From NCBI RefSeq assembly GCF_029210395.1, contig NZ_JARGDP010000006.1, forward strand, positions 1-64,000: a stretch of DNA of 64,000 nt, written 5' to 3'. Below, piece by piece: positions 18,599 through 27,053 of the stretch (positions are counted from its first letter, which is position 1; each line of letters begins with the position of its first letter). The position numbers and the translations under genes were made by a program. Origin of the DNA: Petrocella sp. FN5 (GTDB lineage Bacteria > Bacillota > Clostridia > Lachnospirales > Vallitaleaceae). The notes beneath the pieces are model-generated. The model was not told the origin of the DNA. It ran no database searches and worked only from the letters and a program-made list of their open reading frames with translations.

Positions 18599-20341
18599 AT
18601 GAAAAAGGTATTGGTAGTATTATTAACAATGGTTATGGTAGTGAGTTTGTTGGCGGCATGTGGGAAGAAAGAAGAAGATACCAGCGGAAGCGGTGAAAAA
18701 TTAGGCTTAATCGTATCGACTCTTAATAATCCATTCTTTGTTACATTAAAAGAAGGTGCCGAGGCAAAGGCAACAGAGTTAGGAATGGAATTGGTGGTTT
18801 TGGATTCACAAAACGATCCGGCAAAAGAATTGGCTAATATGGAAGATTTACTGACGCAAGGGGTTAGTGTGATACTCATCAACCCAACGGACTCAGATGC
18901 CGTGGTAGGCGCCATAGCTATGGCCAATGAAAAAGAAGTTCCGGTTATTACCTTAGACCGTGGTGCCAATGGTGGAGAAGTTGTAACCCATATTGCATCG
19001 GACAACGTAGCCGGTGGTCTTATGGCAGGTGAATACATTGCAGAATTACTTGGCGGTAGTGGTAAAGTGGTAGAACTTGAAGGTATTGCTGGTACCAGTG
19101 CGGCAAGAGACAGAGGTCAAGGCTTTAATGAAGCTATAGGCATAACAGATATTGAAGTGGTGGCCAAGCAAGTGGCGGACTTTGATCGTACAAAAGGCTT
19201 GTCTGTTATGGAAAACATCCTTCAAGCCCAACCAGAAATCGACGCTGTCTTTGCACATAATGATGAAATGGCCCTAGGTGCCCTAACAGCGGTAGAAGCA
19301 TCTGGAAGAGACATTCTGATTGTTGGTTTTGACGCTACAGATGATGCGGTCAAAGCGGTAGAAGAAGGTAAGCTTGCTGCGACTGTGGCACAACAACCAA
19401 GTATGATTGGTAGCCTAGGTGTTGAAGCGGCTTCTGATGTATTAAAAGGCGTGACCTTAGAAGCCTTTGTTCCAGTACCCCTTAAGCTGGTTACAGGTGA
19501 GGGTTCTGTTCCAACGGATACCATAGTCGGAAAAGGCGAAAAAATAGGCTTAATCGTATCGACTCTTAACAATCCCTTCTTTGTTACATTAAAAGAAGGT
19601 GCTGAAGCTGCAGCAGAAGCAATGAATCTTGAGTTAATTGTGTTGGACTCCCAAAACGACCCGTCCAAAGAGTTGGCGAATATGGAAGACTTATTAACTC
19701 AGGGGGTTAGTGTGATACTCATTAACCCAACGGATTCAGATGCGGTAGTTGGTGCGATTGGCTTGGCCAATGGAAGCGGAATACCAGTAATCACCTTAGA
19801 CCGTGGTGCCAATGGTGGAGAAGTGGTAACCCACATTGCATCCGACAACGTAGCAGGTGGCCTTATGGCAGGTGAATACATTGCAGAACTTCTCGGCGGA
19901 AGTGGTAAAGTCGTAGAACTTGAAGGCATAGCCGGCACCAGTGCGGCCAGAGACAGAGGACAAGGCTTTAATGATGCTATAGGCACAACGAACATTGAAG
20001 TGGTGGCCAAGCAAGTGGCGGACTTTGATCGTACAAAAGGCTTGTCTGTTATGGAAAACATCCTTCAAGCCCAACCAGAAATCGACGCTGTCTTTGCACA
20101 TAATGATGAAATGGCCCTAGGAGCCCTAACAGCGGTAGAAGCATCTGGAAGAGACATTCTGATTGTTGGTTTTGATGCCACAGATGACGCGGTCAAAGCG
20201 GTAGAAGAAGGTAAGCTGGCAGCAACGGTGGCACAACAACCGGCAATGATTGGTAGCTTAGGTGTAGAAGCGGCTCTAAAAACCATTTTAGGTGAAAGTC
20301 TAGAGGCTTATGTACCTGTTGATCTAATGTTGGTAAAATAG
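18599..20341 (+). CDS. rbsB: ribose-binding lipoprotein with two tandem binding domains
   Basis: This 580-aa protein is about twice the usual RbsB length (~300). A signal peptide with lipobox LLAAC (C21) is followed by two complete PBP1 domains, about residues 32-300 and 313-580, offset by exactly 281 residues (843 bases). Both domains keep the ribose-site motifs: [40 protein letters not shown] and AQQP. Only the first has a signal, so both domains are on one tethered chain joined by a short Gly/Thr-rich linker. It delivers ribose to RbsAC. The fusion is intact with no frameshift, and the two halves differ at many codons, so it is not an assembly duplicate. Confidence 0.95.
   Translation: MKKVLVVLLTMVMVVSLLAACGKKEEDTSGSGEKLGLIVSTLNNPFFVTLKEGAEAKATELGMELVVLDSQNDPAKELANMEDLLTQGVSVILINPTDSDAVVGAIAMANEKEVPVITLDRGANGGEVVTHIASDNVAGGLMAGEYIAELLGGSGKVVELEGIAGTSAARDRGQGFNEAIGITDIEVVAKQVADFDRTKGLSVMENILQAQPEIDAVFAHNDEMALGALTAVEASGRDILIVGFDATDDAVKAVEEGKLAATVAQQPSMIGSLGVEAASDVLKGVTLEAFVPVPLKLVTGEGSVPTDTIVGKGEKIGLIVSTLNNPFFVTLKEGAEAAAEAMNLELIVLDSQNDPSKELANMEDLLTQGVSVILINPTDSDAVVGAIGLANGSGIPVITLDRGANGGEVVTHIASDNVAGGLMAGEYIAELLGGSGKVVELEGIAGTSAARDRGQGFNDAIGTTNIEVVAKQVADFDRTKGLSVMENILQAQPEIDAVFAHNDEMALGALTAVEASGRDILIVGFDATDDAVKAVEEGKLAATVAQQPAMIGSLGVEAALKTILGESLEAYVPVDLMLVK
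18694..20338 (+). repeat. tandem intragenic duplication within rbsB
   Basis: Two units of about 800 bases (18694-19494 and 19537-20338) lie 843 bases apart. They differ at many silent sites, except for a block at 19151-19332 versus 19994-20175 that has only one mismatch (19279). That pattern fits an older duplication followed by local gene conversion. Confidence 0.9.
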
Positions 20342-20390
20342 CCTTTTAGAATAGTTAGCTATGGCTTTAACCATAATAATATTAAATAAA

Positions 20391-20432
20391 AAGGAAGAGA
20401 GTCTTAAATCGGGACTTCTTCCTTCTTTTTTT
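20391..20432 (+). terminator. terminator of the ribose operon
   Basis: An AAGGAAGA..AGTC / GACTTCTTCCTT stem with one bulged base is followed by CTTTTTTTG, 50 bases after rbsB. Confidence 0.85.
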
Positions 20433-20532
20433 GCGGACCTTGTGCTATCAGTTGGCATATTTACAAAAATGTCATAATTTAGCCATATAACTATGTTAAT
20501 ATGATAGAGGATTTTAGCATTATTTAACAAAA

Positions 20533-20572
20533 AAGTCCTAATAAAGTCCTAGTTAAACTCAATTAAGTCCTA
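20533..20572 (+). repeat. three direct repeats AAGTCCTA upstream of M23 gene
   Basis: Copies at 20533-20540, 20544-20551 and 20565-20572 start 11 and 21 bases apart, about one and two turns of DNA. They lie just upstream of the -35 box at 20581. The spacing suggests a transcription factor site; the factor is unknown. Confidence 0.55.
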
Positions 20573-20580
20573 CGAATTTC

Positions 20581-20609
20581 TTTACAAAGACTAGGTTCTG
20601 TGCTATTAT
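20581..20609 (+). promoter_or_regulatory. promoter of the M23 peptidase / wal cluster
   Basis: TTTACA (20581-20586), a 17-base spacer and TATTAT (20604-20609) with a TGC extension form a likely sigma-A promoter 46 bases before the gene start. Confidence 0.6.
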
Positions 20610-20619
20610 AAAATAAGTT

Positions 20620-20636
20620 ATTACAGAAATGTTACA
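20620..20636 (-). promoter_or_regulatory. predicted WalR (YycF) binding box
   Basis: Read on the minus strand this is TGTAAC-ATTTC-TGTAAT, a perfect match to the published WalR consensus TGTWAH-N5-TGTWAH. It lies just downstream of the predicted transcription start of the M23 gene. In Bacillus, WalR boxes control peptidoglycan hydrolase genes of this kind, and a downstream position would favour repression. The match is seen; the binding is inferred. Confidence 0.6.
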
Positions 20637-20654
20637 AAACTATGGAGGCTAACC

Positions 20655-22289
20655 ATGAATGGGGTTCTTAAATATAAAGAGAATTTCTTTCTTAGGTATA
20701 AGAAGGAAATCGCACTGACTTTAGGTGCAGTGCTGACTTTTTCTGCTGTGGTCAGATATGCACCAAGTGATGTTACACAAAGTGGGACGATACAAGCACG
20801 AAATTCAAACAATCAATCAGTTGAAGAACAACTTGTAGCAAAGGGCTACAATGTCTTAATAGATGGGGTTGGACTTGGCGTTGTCAGAAACAAAGACGAA
20901 GGTCAAGCGGCCACCAATCAAGCACTTGAAATGGTCATTGCCGATCTAGGGTACAATCCCGAAGTAGAGCCGGTATTGACCTTTGAGAACGATTACTCTG
21001 AAGAAGAAAACTACATTGCGCCTGAAGAACTGGCAGCATTAATCGCAAGTCAGGTGATTCACAACCTAGAACGACACAAAGTTATGGCCTATGTCATGAA
21101 GATAGGCGATGATTTTACAGTTGCGGTCAAAAATGAAGAAGACATCAAGAAAGTGTTGCTAAATGCTCAAAGCATTTATGTGAACACAGATATGGCATTG
21201 GATATTAGCCTAGCAAAAGATGAGCACAATGGCCTAATCATTAAGCCCCAAGTGATCATGTTAAAAGAAGACGAAGGCGCCTCAAATAGAACGTTTACAA
21301 CAACCATAACAGCGAATGCAGAAACAATAGATGAGGCTTCTTTGGATACACCTAAAGATGTATCCAAAGAAGGTGTTACTGTGGAGGTGGATTTTGCAGA
21401 GTCGGTTATGGCTGTAGAGGCTTATGTTTTTGAGGATGAAGTGTTATCTGTAGATGAAGCAACAGCATTGATCACAAAGGAAAATGAGGAAGCAAAGCTA
21501 TACACGGTTGTTTCCGGTGATGCACCGTCGACCATCGCAGCTAATAATAGTATGCCGTTAGCTCAGCTTTATGAATTAAACCCTGGGCTTGAACAAAACA
21601 CTTTAAAAATGAAAATTGGTGACGAATTGGTGGTTATGGTACCTGAGCCGGAGTTATCCATTGCAACCAAAGAAGAAGTGGTTTATACTGAATCGATTAT
21701 TAAGGGTGTGTCTTATGTGGACAATCCTAATGTATATAAGGGGTCAGACAGCGTGGTTGACGCCGGTTATGATGGTGTGTTAGAATTAACAGCTGTTGTG
21801 TCAAAAGTCAATGGTAAAGAAATCGGCCGAGAAATAACGAAGCAAACCGTTTTACAAGAAGCAAAAGATAAGGTTATATCCAGAGGTATAAAGCCATTAC
21901 CTAAAAAAGGTGCAACCGGCAATTATAAATTCCCTTTAACCAGCTTTAAAGTAACTTCGCCTTTTGGTAGAAGATGGGGTGCTTTTCATGCAGGTGTTGA
22001 TCTGTCAGCGCCCTCAGGCACCACAGTGAGAGCATCTGACGGTGGTACGGTGACAATCGCCGGCTGGCGTGGTAACTATGGTTATTTGGTTGAGATTGAT
22101 CATGGCAATGGTATAAGAACACGATATGGGCATAACAGTAAGATTGAAGTAAAAGTAGGTCAAAAAGTAGCTCAATATGAAACCATAGCAAAAGTAGGTA
22201 GTACAGGAAGAAGCACAGGACCACATGTTCATTTTGAAATACGTTTTGACGGCGTTGCAGCAAACCCGATGAATTATTTAGAATACTAA
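20655..22289 (+). CDS. membrane-anchored M23 metallopeptidase with LysM and G5 domains
   Basis: This 544-aa cell-wall hydrolase has an N-terminal membrane anchor (about 17-35) and a long beta-rich spacer. A LysM domain lies near 280-330 (YTVVSGDAPSTIAANN), a G5-like domain near 335-415, and an M23 LytM endopeptidase at about 425-540. Catalytic zinc ligands are present: H445 and D449 (HAGVD), and H524-x-H526 (HVHFE). It should cut peptide cross-links of peptidoglycan. It starts with a TGGAGG site. The likely WalR box upstream and the WalRK genes two genes downstream suggest it is a WalR target. A paralogue follows. Confidence 0.92.
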   Translation: MNGVLKYKENFFLRYKKEIALTLGAVLTFSAVVRYAPSDVTQSGTIQARNSNNQSVEEQLVAKGYNVLIDGVGLGVVRNKDEGQAATNQALEMVIADLGYNPEVEPVLTFENDYSEEENYIAPEELAALIASQVIHNLERHKVMAYVMKIGDDFTVAVKNEEDIKKVLLNAQSIYVNTDMALDISLAKDEHNGLIIKPQVIMLKEDEGASNRTFTTTITANAETIDEASLDTPKDVSKEGVTVEVDFAESVMAVEAYVFEDEVLSVDEATALITKENEEAKLYTVVSGDAPSTIAANNSMPLAQLYELNPGLEQNTLKMKIGDELVVMVPEPELSIATKEEVVYTESIIKGVSYVDNPNVYKGSDSVVDAGYDGVLELTAVVSKVNGKEIGREITKQTVLQEAKDKVISRGIKPLPKKGATGNYKFPLTSFKVTSPFGRRWGAFHAGVDLSAPSGTTVRASDGGTVTIAGWRGNYGYLVEIDHGNGIRTRYGHNSKIEVKVGQKVAQYETIAKVGSTGRSTGPHVHFEIRFDGVAANPMNYLEY

Positions 22290-22291
22290 TC

Positions 22292-22330
22292 ATGGTTAAA
22301 GAGTTAAAACTATATAGTTGAATAGATATA
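22292..22330 (+). repeat. dispersed palindromic element, copy A
   Basis: This short copy has arm ATGGTTAAAGAGTTAAAAC followed by TATATAGTTGAA and lies in the leader of the second M23 gene. Its core is shared with copies B-F in this window (24284, 48184, 51769, 54948, 59189). Confidence 0.6.
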
Positions 22331-22411
22331 GGGCGGTGCCAAGAGGCATGCGCCCAAAGCAAAAGCGGTTTACGTAAGTGTTGTACTTACATCCAGCATT
22401 TACGTAAATCG
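22331..22411 (+). other. structured leader before the second M23 gene
   Basis: A GGGCGGTGCC..GGCATGCGCCC hairpin (22331-22355) is followed by a 12-bp stem pairing CGGTTTACGTAA (22366-22377) with 22400-22411. Inside it, GTAAGT/ACTTAC could form a competing short stem. There is no T-run. This could be a regulatory RNA leader. It matches no riboswitch that I recognise. Confidence 0.45.
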
Positions 22412-22474
22412 TTTGTTGTGTCATATTGAAGCCTACGAATGAGTTGAAATTCGTAAAGAGACTGGGAGGTCCCA

Positions 22475-24280
22475 ATGGATAAATCAAAAATTGGCAGTTT
22501 GAAGAAAAATATAAAAAACCTAGTAATAAAAGCATCTGAGTTGAATAAGGTTATATTCAATAAGCTAGATGTTCTTAAATCATATATTAAAAAGTTAAGT
22601 CCTAAAGATTTTAGTGTGAATAAGTTAAGTTTCAAGCATATGTCTCTAAAGAGCTTTAAGATATCGAACTGGAAAAAAGTAGATTGGAAAAGTGTAAAAG
22701 TAACCATAGCAATTATCGTAAAAGAACCTAAAAGGGTCATAGCTATGGGATTTGTAGGTCTTATGCTCATGTCAGGCATAGGTGTTGCTCAGAGTCTTAT
22801 GATGTCAATGGGTTCACAAGTATCCGTGGCTTCAGAGGATGAAGATGTCAGCTATGTTGAGCTGATATTCAACGATCAATTGGTTGGCTATGTGCCAAGT
22901 TTAGTTGTCGGAAAAATGATGGTAGAAGTTGCAAAGTCGAATCTTATTGAACGTATCGGTTATGATCCTGAATTGACTCAAAATATAAGATATAACCCAA
23001 GACATGGGGAAAAAATGATTTTCACAGATGAAAAAGAGCTTCTAGTGACCTTAGAAAACACCATGTACGCGTCAATTGAAAATCATAAAATCAAAGGTTA
23101 TGTCATGAAGATAGGGGATGATTTTACAGTTGCCCTTGAAAATGAGGAAGCCTTAAAAGCCGTTCTGGAAGGTGCACAAAAAGTATATCTAGAAGAAGAA
23201 AGCACGGTGAGTGTGGAAATGAAAAGAGATCCACACAACACCTTAGTCATGAAGCCGGTCATTAAAGTATTACAAAAAGAATTAAACATTGATCGGAACT
23301 TCTTAACCTCTGCGACTCTAAACGATACAGCTGAAAATGAAGAAACAGGTAAGGTCTTTCAATCGGTGGTCAAAGAAATTAGCTTAGAACAACAAATTGT
23401 CATTATTGAAGCTTTTGTAAATGAAGATGAAATCGTGGATGTTGAAACAGCAACGATGATGATTACCAAAGAAAATGAAAAAGTGAAAACATATACTGTA
23501 CAGTCCGGCGATTCACCGTCTACGATTGCAGTATCTAATGGTATGACAACGAGAGCCCTATATGATCTAAATGCCGGTCTAGAGGAAAGAGCAAGTAAGA
23601 TACAAATAGGTGAAGAGTTAATTGTTATGGTACCGGAACCTGAGTTATTTGTTTCATCAGTTGAAGAAGTGGTTTACACAGAAATCATAGATAAACATAA
23701 GGTTTATGTGGATAATCCTAATGCATATATAGGTACAGACGAGGTCCTTGAACCGGGTGTAGAAGGTGTACTAGAAGTTCACGCACTTATTAAAAAACTA
23801 AATGGTAAAGAGTTTGATAGAGTGATTCTTGAAGAAACTGTAATATCCAAGCCAACAACGGAAAAAATCTTAAGAGGCTCTAAAGCATTGCCAATTACAA
23901 ATGCAACTGGTACTTTCCAAGTACCTATGATAAAATATAGGTTGACCTCCAAATTCGGTCCTAGGTGGGGAAGAATGCACACCGGTATTGATTTGGCTGC
24001 ACCAAGAGGAACGGAAATCAAGGCCGCAGATGGCGGACGTGTCATAGCAGCTGGCTGGGACGGTGGCTATGGTTATAGAGTGGTTATCGACCATGGTAAT
24101 GGTATGACTTCCCTATATGCCCATTGTAGTTCGATTTACGTTAAAGTTGGTCAAGACGTGGGAAAATATGAAAGAATCGCAGCCGTTGGCAATACAGGTA
24201 ATAGTACAGGACCTCATTTGCATTTTGAGATTCATGTTAACGGTGTTAGAAAAGACCCAATGAAGTATTTAAAATTCTAA
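22475..24280 (+). CDS. second membrane-anchored M23 metallopeptidase with LysM and G5 domains
   Basis: This 601-aa paralogue of the gene before it has a distinct N-terminus. About 85 Lys/Ser/Phe-rich residues precede the single membrane helix (about 88-112), so a basic tail faces the cytoplasm. LysM (TVQSGDSPSTIAVSN, about 345-390), G5 and M23 domains follow. Zinc ligands are H502/D506 (HTGID) and H581/H583 (HLHFE). It should be a peptidoglycan endopeptidase. GGGAGG precedes the ATG. The gap to walR is 92 bases with no T-run terminator, so co-transcription with walRK is possible. Confidence 0.92.
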   Translation: MDKSKIGSLKKNIKNLVIKASELNKVIFNKLDVLKSYIKKLSPKDFSVNKLSFKHMSLKSFKISNWKKVDWKSVKVTIAIIVKEPKRVIAMGFVGLMLMSGIGVAQSLMMSMGSQVSVASEDEDVSYVELIFNDQLVGYVPSLVVGKMMVEVAKSNLIERIGYDPELTQNIRYNPRHGEKMIFTDEKELLVTLENTMYASIENHKIKGYVMKIGDDFTVALENEEALKAVLEGAQKVYLEEESTVSVEMKRDPHNTLVMKPVIKVLQKELNIDRNFLTSATLNDTAENEETGKVFQSVVKEISLEQQIVIIEAFVNEDEIVDVETATMMITKENEKVKTYTVQSGDSPSTIAVSNGMTTRALYDLNAGLEERASKIQIGEELIVMVPEPELFVSSVEEVVYTEIIDKHKVYVDNPNAYIGTDEVLEPGVEGVLEVHALIKKLNGKEFDRVILEETVISKPTTEKILRGSKALPITNATGTFQVPMIKYRLTSKFGPRWGRMHTGIDLAAPRGTEIKAADGGRVIAAGWDGGYGYRVVIDHGNGMTSLYAHCSSIYVKVGQDVGKYERIAAVGNTGNSTGPHLHFEIHVNGVRKDPMKYLKF

Positions 24281-24283
24281 TGT

Positions 24284-24325
24284 AGGGTTAAGGCTTAAAA
24301 ACTATATAGTGTTGACCCTTTAACC
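24284..24325 (+). repeat. dispersed palindromic element, copy B
   Basis: AGGGTTAA..TTGACCCT and GGTTAAGG..CCTTTAACC can pair around an ACTATATAGT centre. It lies 48 bases before walR, between the M23 and response regulator genes, and belongs to the same family as copies A and C-F. Confidence 0.6.
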
Positions 24326-24372
24326 AATGTGTGTTGGACTAAATAGAGTCCAAGAAATGTAGAGGTAAAAAT

Positions 24373-25059
24373 ATGGCAAAAGTATTGGTCGTGGATGATG
24401 AGAAAGCAATTGTCGACATACTCATGTTCAATCTTGAAAGAGAAGGCTTTACTGTGGTGACAGCGGCAGATGGTGAAGAAGGTATACGAATGTTTCATAA
24501 GGAACAGCCGGATTTGATTTTGCTGGATATTATGATGCCTAAAATAGATGGCTTACAGGCCTGTAAGACAATACGAACGGAATCAAATGTACCGATCATC
24601 ATGTTAACAGCCAGAGCAGAAGAAGTTGATAAGGTCTTGGGTTTAGAGTTTGGCGCCGATGACTATGTAACGAAACCTTTTGGTGTACGTGAGTTGATTG
24701 CTAGAGTTAAGTCTAACATACGACGAACATCTATGGATTATGATCATACAAAGAACGCACAAATCATTCATGTAAGCAATATGACCATTAATGTAGATAA
24801 GTATGAAGTAAGCAAGGACGAAGTCGTCATTGATTTAACCGTTCGAGAGTATGAGTTGCTCAAGTTCTTAGCAACTCAGAAGAACCAGATTTTCACTAGA
24901 GAACAGCTTCTAGAAAAAGTTTGGGGCTATGAGTACTATGGTGATGTAAGAACTGTGGATGTTACCATTCGTAGACTGAGAGAAAAAGTAGAAGACGATG
25001 CAAGCAAACCTGGGTTCATTCTAACCAAAAGAGGTATTGGCTACTATTTTAAAGGCTAG
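24373..25059 (+). CDS. walR: WalR (YycF) response regulator
   Basis: This 228-aa OmpR-type regulator has a receiver domain with acidic pocket VVDDE (8-10), a phosphoacceptor Asp in LLDIMMP, the Thr in LTAR and the Lys in VTKPFG. It has a C-terminal winged helix with VREYELLKFLA and VRTVDVTIRRLREKVE, close to the Bacillus/Clostridium WalR sequence. It controls cell-wall hydrolase genes. It is followed by its kinase, an unknown secreted protein, yycH and yycI, the order expected for a wal operon apart from the extra gene. Confidence 0.93.
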   Translation: MAKVLVVDDEKAIVDILMFNLEREGFTVVTAADGEEGIRMFHKEQPDLILLDIMMPKIDGLQACKTIRTESNVPIIMLTARAEEVDKVLGLEFGADDYVTKPFGVRELIARVKSNIRRTSMDYDHTKNAQIIHVSNMTINVDKYEVSKDEVVIDLTVREYELLKFLATQKNQIFTREQLLEKVWGYEYYGDVRTVDVTIRRLREKVEDDASKPGFILTKRGIGYYFKG

Positions 25060-25084
25060 AAAGCAATAATAGGTACAAAGTCTA

Positions 25085-26881
25085 GTGAAAGTTGGAAATG
25101 CAATGAGTATAAGCATACGATGGCGTTTGGTACTTATGTATGTACTTATGGTTGTTATTGTCATGATGGTAAGTGGGACGATGATCGTACTCTTGGTTCG
25201 AAGCAATGAAATGGAGTCGGTTCAAGAAAGCATCCAGTTAGCCGTTGAGGCAATTAAAACAACAGCCTTTGAAGATGTGAATATCGATGATATTGAAGAT
25301 GTCAAATTGAAGTTATCAGATGTCTATGAAAAATATGCAGCACTCTACAAAGGGAAACGGGTTTTTTTGCTGGATCGAACTTCTAGAGTGGTACTGCCCC
25401 TTAGTGATGCTGAAAAAGGGCTAAGCTTTCCCACCCATCAGGTCATGGGAGCTATTGAAGATGGACAACCCTATGAGATGTATGACAAGAACCGGAGATT
25501 ACCGGGGGATGACAGGAAATACATAGGTTATGCAGAGAACATAAAAGACAGTAACGGCCGAGTGGTTTATGTGGTCTATGTCTTAGGTGAAACAACATCT
25601 GTCACCAACAGCATTGAGAAAACCATCATGGTGATTATCTCGGCAGCTGCGGTGGCTATTTTGATTGCGGTTGTACTGGGTTTTATCTTTTCAGACTTTT
25701 TGACCAAACCAATTACAGCCTTGACGGTTAAAGCTAGGGATATGGCAAGAGGTCATTTAGATAAACCGATCAAAGTCTATGCCAACGATGAGATTGGTCA
25801 ATTAACAAAGAATTTTAACAGAATGGCAAAATCATTGAATGAAACTCTAAATGAGATTACCAGTGAGAAAAATAAATTAGAAATTGTTTTTAAACATATG
25901 ACAGATGGTATACTGGTATTTGACAAAGTAGGGGTTATGATTCATTCCAATCCGGCGTCAATTGATATGCTTAAACTAGATAAGCAGATTAGTTTCCAAG
26001 AAGTATTTAACCCCTATTTGGAGGTTAGTTATAATGAATTAAAAAATATGGTGCAGGAAGAAACCATTCTTCATGTTGTCATTGTAGAACATAGGTATTA
26101 TAGTGTTTATTTTGCCAAATTTTTAGATCAACATAACGAAGCCGTTGGTCTTATTTGTGTTATTCAGGATATAACAGAGCATAAAAAGTTGGAAGAGATG
26201 CAAAAAGAATTTGTTGCCAATGTATCTCATGAGCTTAGAACCCCGCTGACGACAATAAAAAGTTATACAGAGACTTTGCTTGAAGGTACATTAGAAGACA
26301 CAGAAATCGCCACAAGGTTTTTAAATGTTATTAATCATGAAAGTGACAGAATGACCGCATTGGTTCAGGACCTTCTCGAATTATCCAAGCTGGATAATAA
26401 GCAAATCAAGTTCGCTATGAATGATATTAACCTAGAGAGCATATTAGAAGATAGTATTAATAAATACCGTATTCATTCTGAGAAAAAAAATCAAAGCCTC
26501 ATATACCATAAACCGAATAATGGGTATAGGACGATTGGAGATGTCAATCGTATTGAACAAGTCATCAAAAATATTATTTCAAATGCAGTTAAATATAGTC
26601 CGGAAGGTGCTATTATTGAGATTGATATGGAAGATCAGAACAAATATATCAAAGTCTCTGTAGCGGACAATGGTTTGGGCATAAGTAAGGATGACTTGAA
26701 AAGGATTTTTGAGAGATTTTATCGCGTAGATAAAGCCAGATCCAGAGAAATGGGAGGAACTGGACTTGGGTTGGCGATTGCCAAAGAGATAATGGAGTAT
26801 CATGGTGGGAAAATACTGGTCGATTCTGAAGTGGGCGTTGGCACAACCTTCGAGTTATATTTTCTTAAAAAACAAGCATAG
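25085..26881 (+). CDS. walK: WalK (YycG) sensor histidine kinase
   Basis: This 598-aa membrane kinase has two transmembrane helices (about 14-40 and 180-205) that flank an extracellular PAS-like domain. HAMP (about 205-255), PAS (about 262-370), HisKA with phosphoacceptor H382 (SHELRTPLTT) and HATPase with G boxes DNGLGI and GGTGLGLAIAKEI follow. I kept the GTG start at 25085 because MKVGN..SIRWRL fits the length and pattern of known WalK N-termini; an ATG at 25103 is possible. It senses cell-wall state and phosphorylates WalR. YycH and YycI homologues downstream probably modulate it. Confidence 0.93.
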   Translation: MKVGNAMSISIRWRLVLMYVLMVVIVMMVSGTMIVLLVRSNEMESVQESIQLAVEAIKTTAFEDVNIDDIEDVKLKLSDVYEKYAALYKGKRVFLLDRTSRVVLPLSDAEKGLSFPTHQVMGAIEDGQPYEMYDKNRRLPGDDRKYIGYAENIKDSNGRVVYVVYVLGETTSVTNSIEKTIMVIISAAAVAILIAVVLGFIFSDFLTKPITALTVKARDMARGHLDKPIKVYANDEIGQLTKNFNRMAKSLNETLNEITSEKNKLEIVFKHMTDGILVFDKVGVMIHSNPASIDMLKLDKQISFQEVFNPYLEVSYNELKNMVQEETILHVVIVEHRYYSVYFAKFLDQHNEAVGLICVIQDITEHKKLEEMQKEFVANVSHELRTPLTTIKSYTETLLEGTLEDTEIATRFLNVINHESDRMTALVQDLLELSKLDNKQIKFAMNDINLESILEDSINKYRIHSEKKNQSLIYHKPNNGYRTIGDVNRIEQVIKNIISNAVKYSPEGAIIEIDMEDQNKYIKVSVADNGLGISKDDLKRIFERFYRVDKARSREMGGTGLGLAIAKEIMEYHGGKILVDSEVGVGTTFELYFLKKQA

Positions 26882-26961
26882 TTCATTTTAATTTTACAGG
26901 AGCCTTATTCGACGTAGTGTATCCTATAGTCACCTTAACTGTTAGCCAAACGTTATGTATT

Positions 26962-26994
26962 TGTAATCATAGTGTAATCTAAGACTTGTATAAT
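26962..26994 (+). promoter_or_regulatory. WalR box and promoter of the secreted-protein gene
   Basis: TGTAAT-CATAG-TGTAAT (26962-26978) is a perfect TGTWAH-N5-TGTWAH WalR box. It occupies the -35 position of a TATAAT box at 26989-26994, the arrangement expected for WalR-dependent activation. No good TTGACA is present. The -10 lies 60 bases before the ATG at 27054. Confidence 0.65.
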
Positions 26995-27053
26995 CATAGT
27001 GTGGATGTTTATGTTCATTCTTTTTAGAAAATAAAAGTAAGGTGGTGAAGCAT

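Noticed and set aside
18694-20338. Possibility that the RbsB duplication is an assembly error
   Set aside because: The halves differ at many silent sites and stay in frame with a distinct linker, so a simple duplicated contig piece is unlikely. Long reads would settle it.
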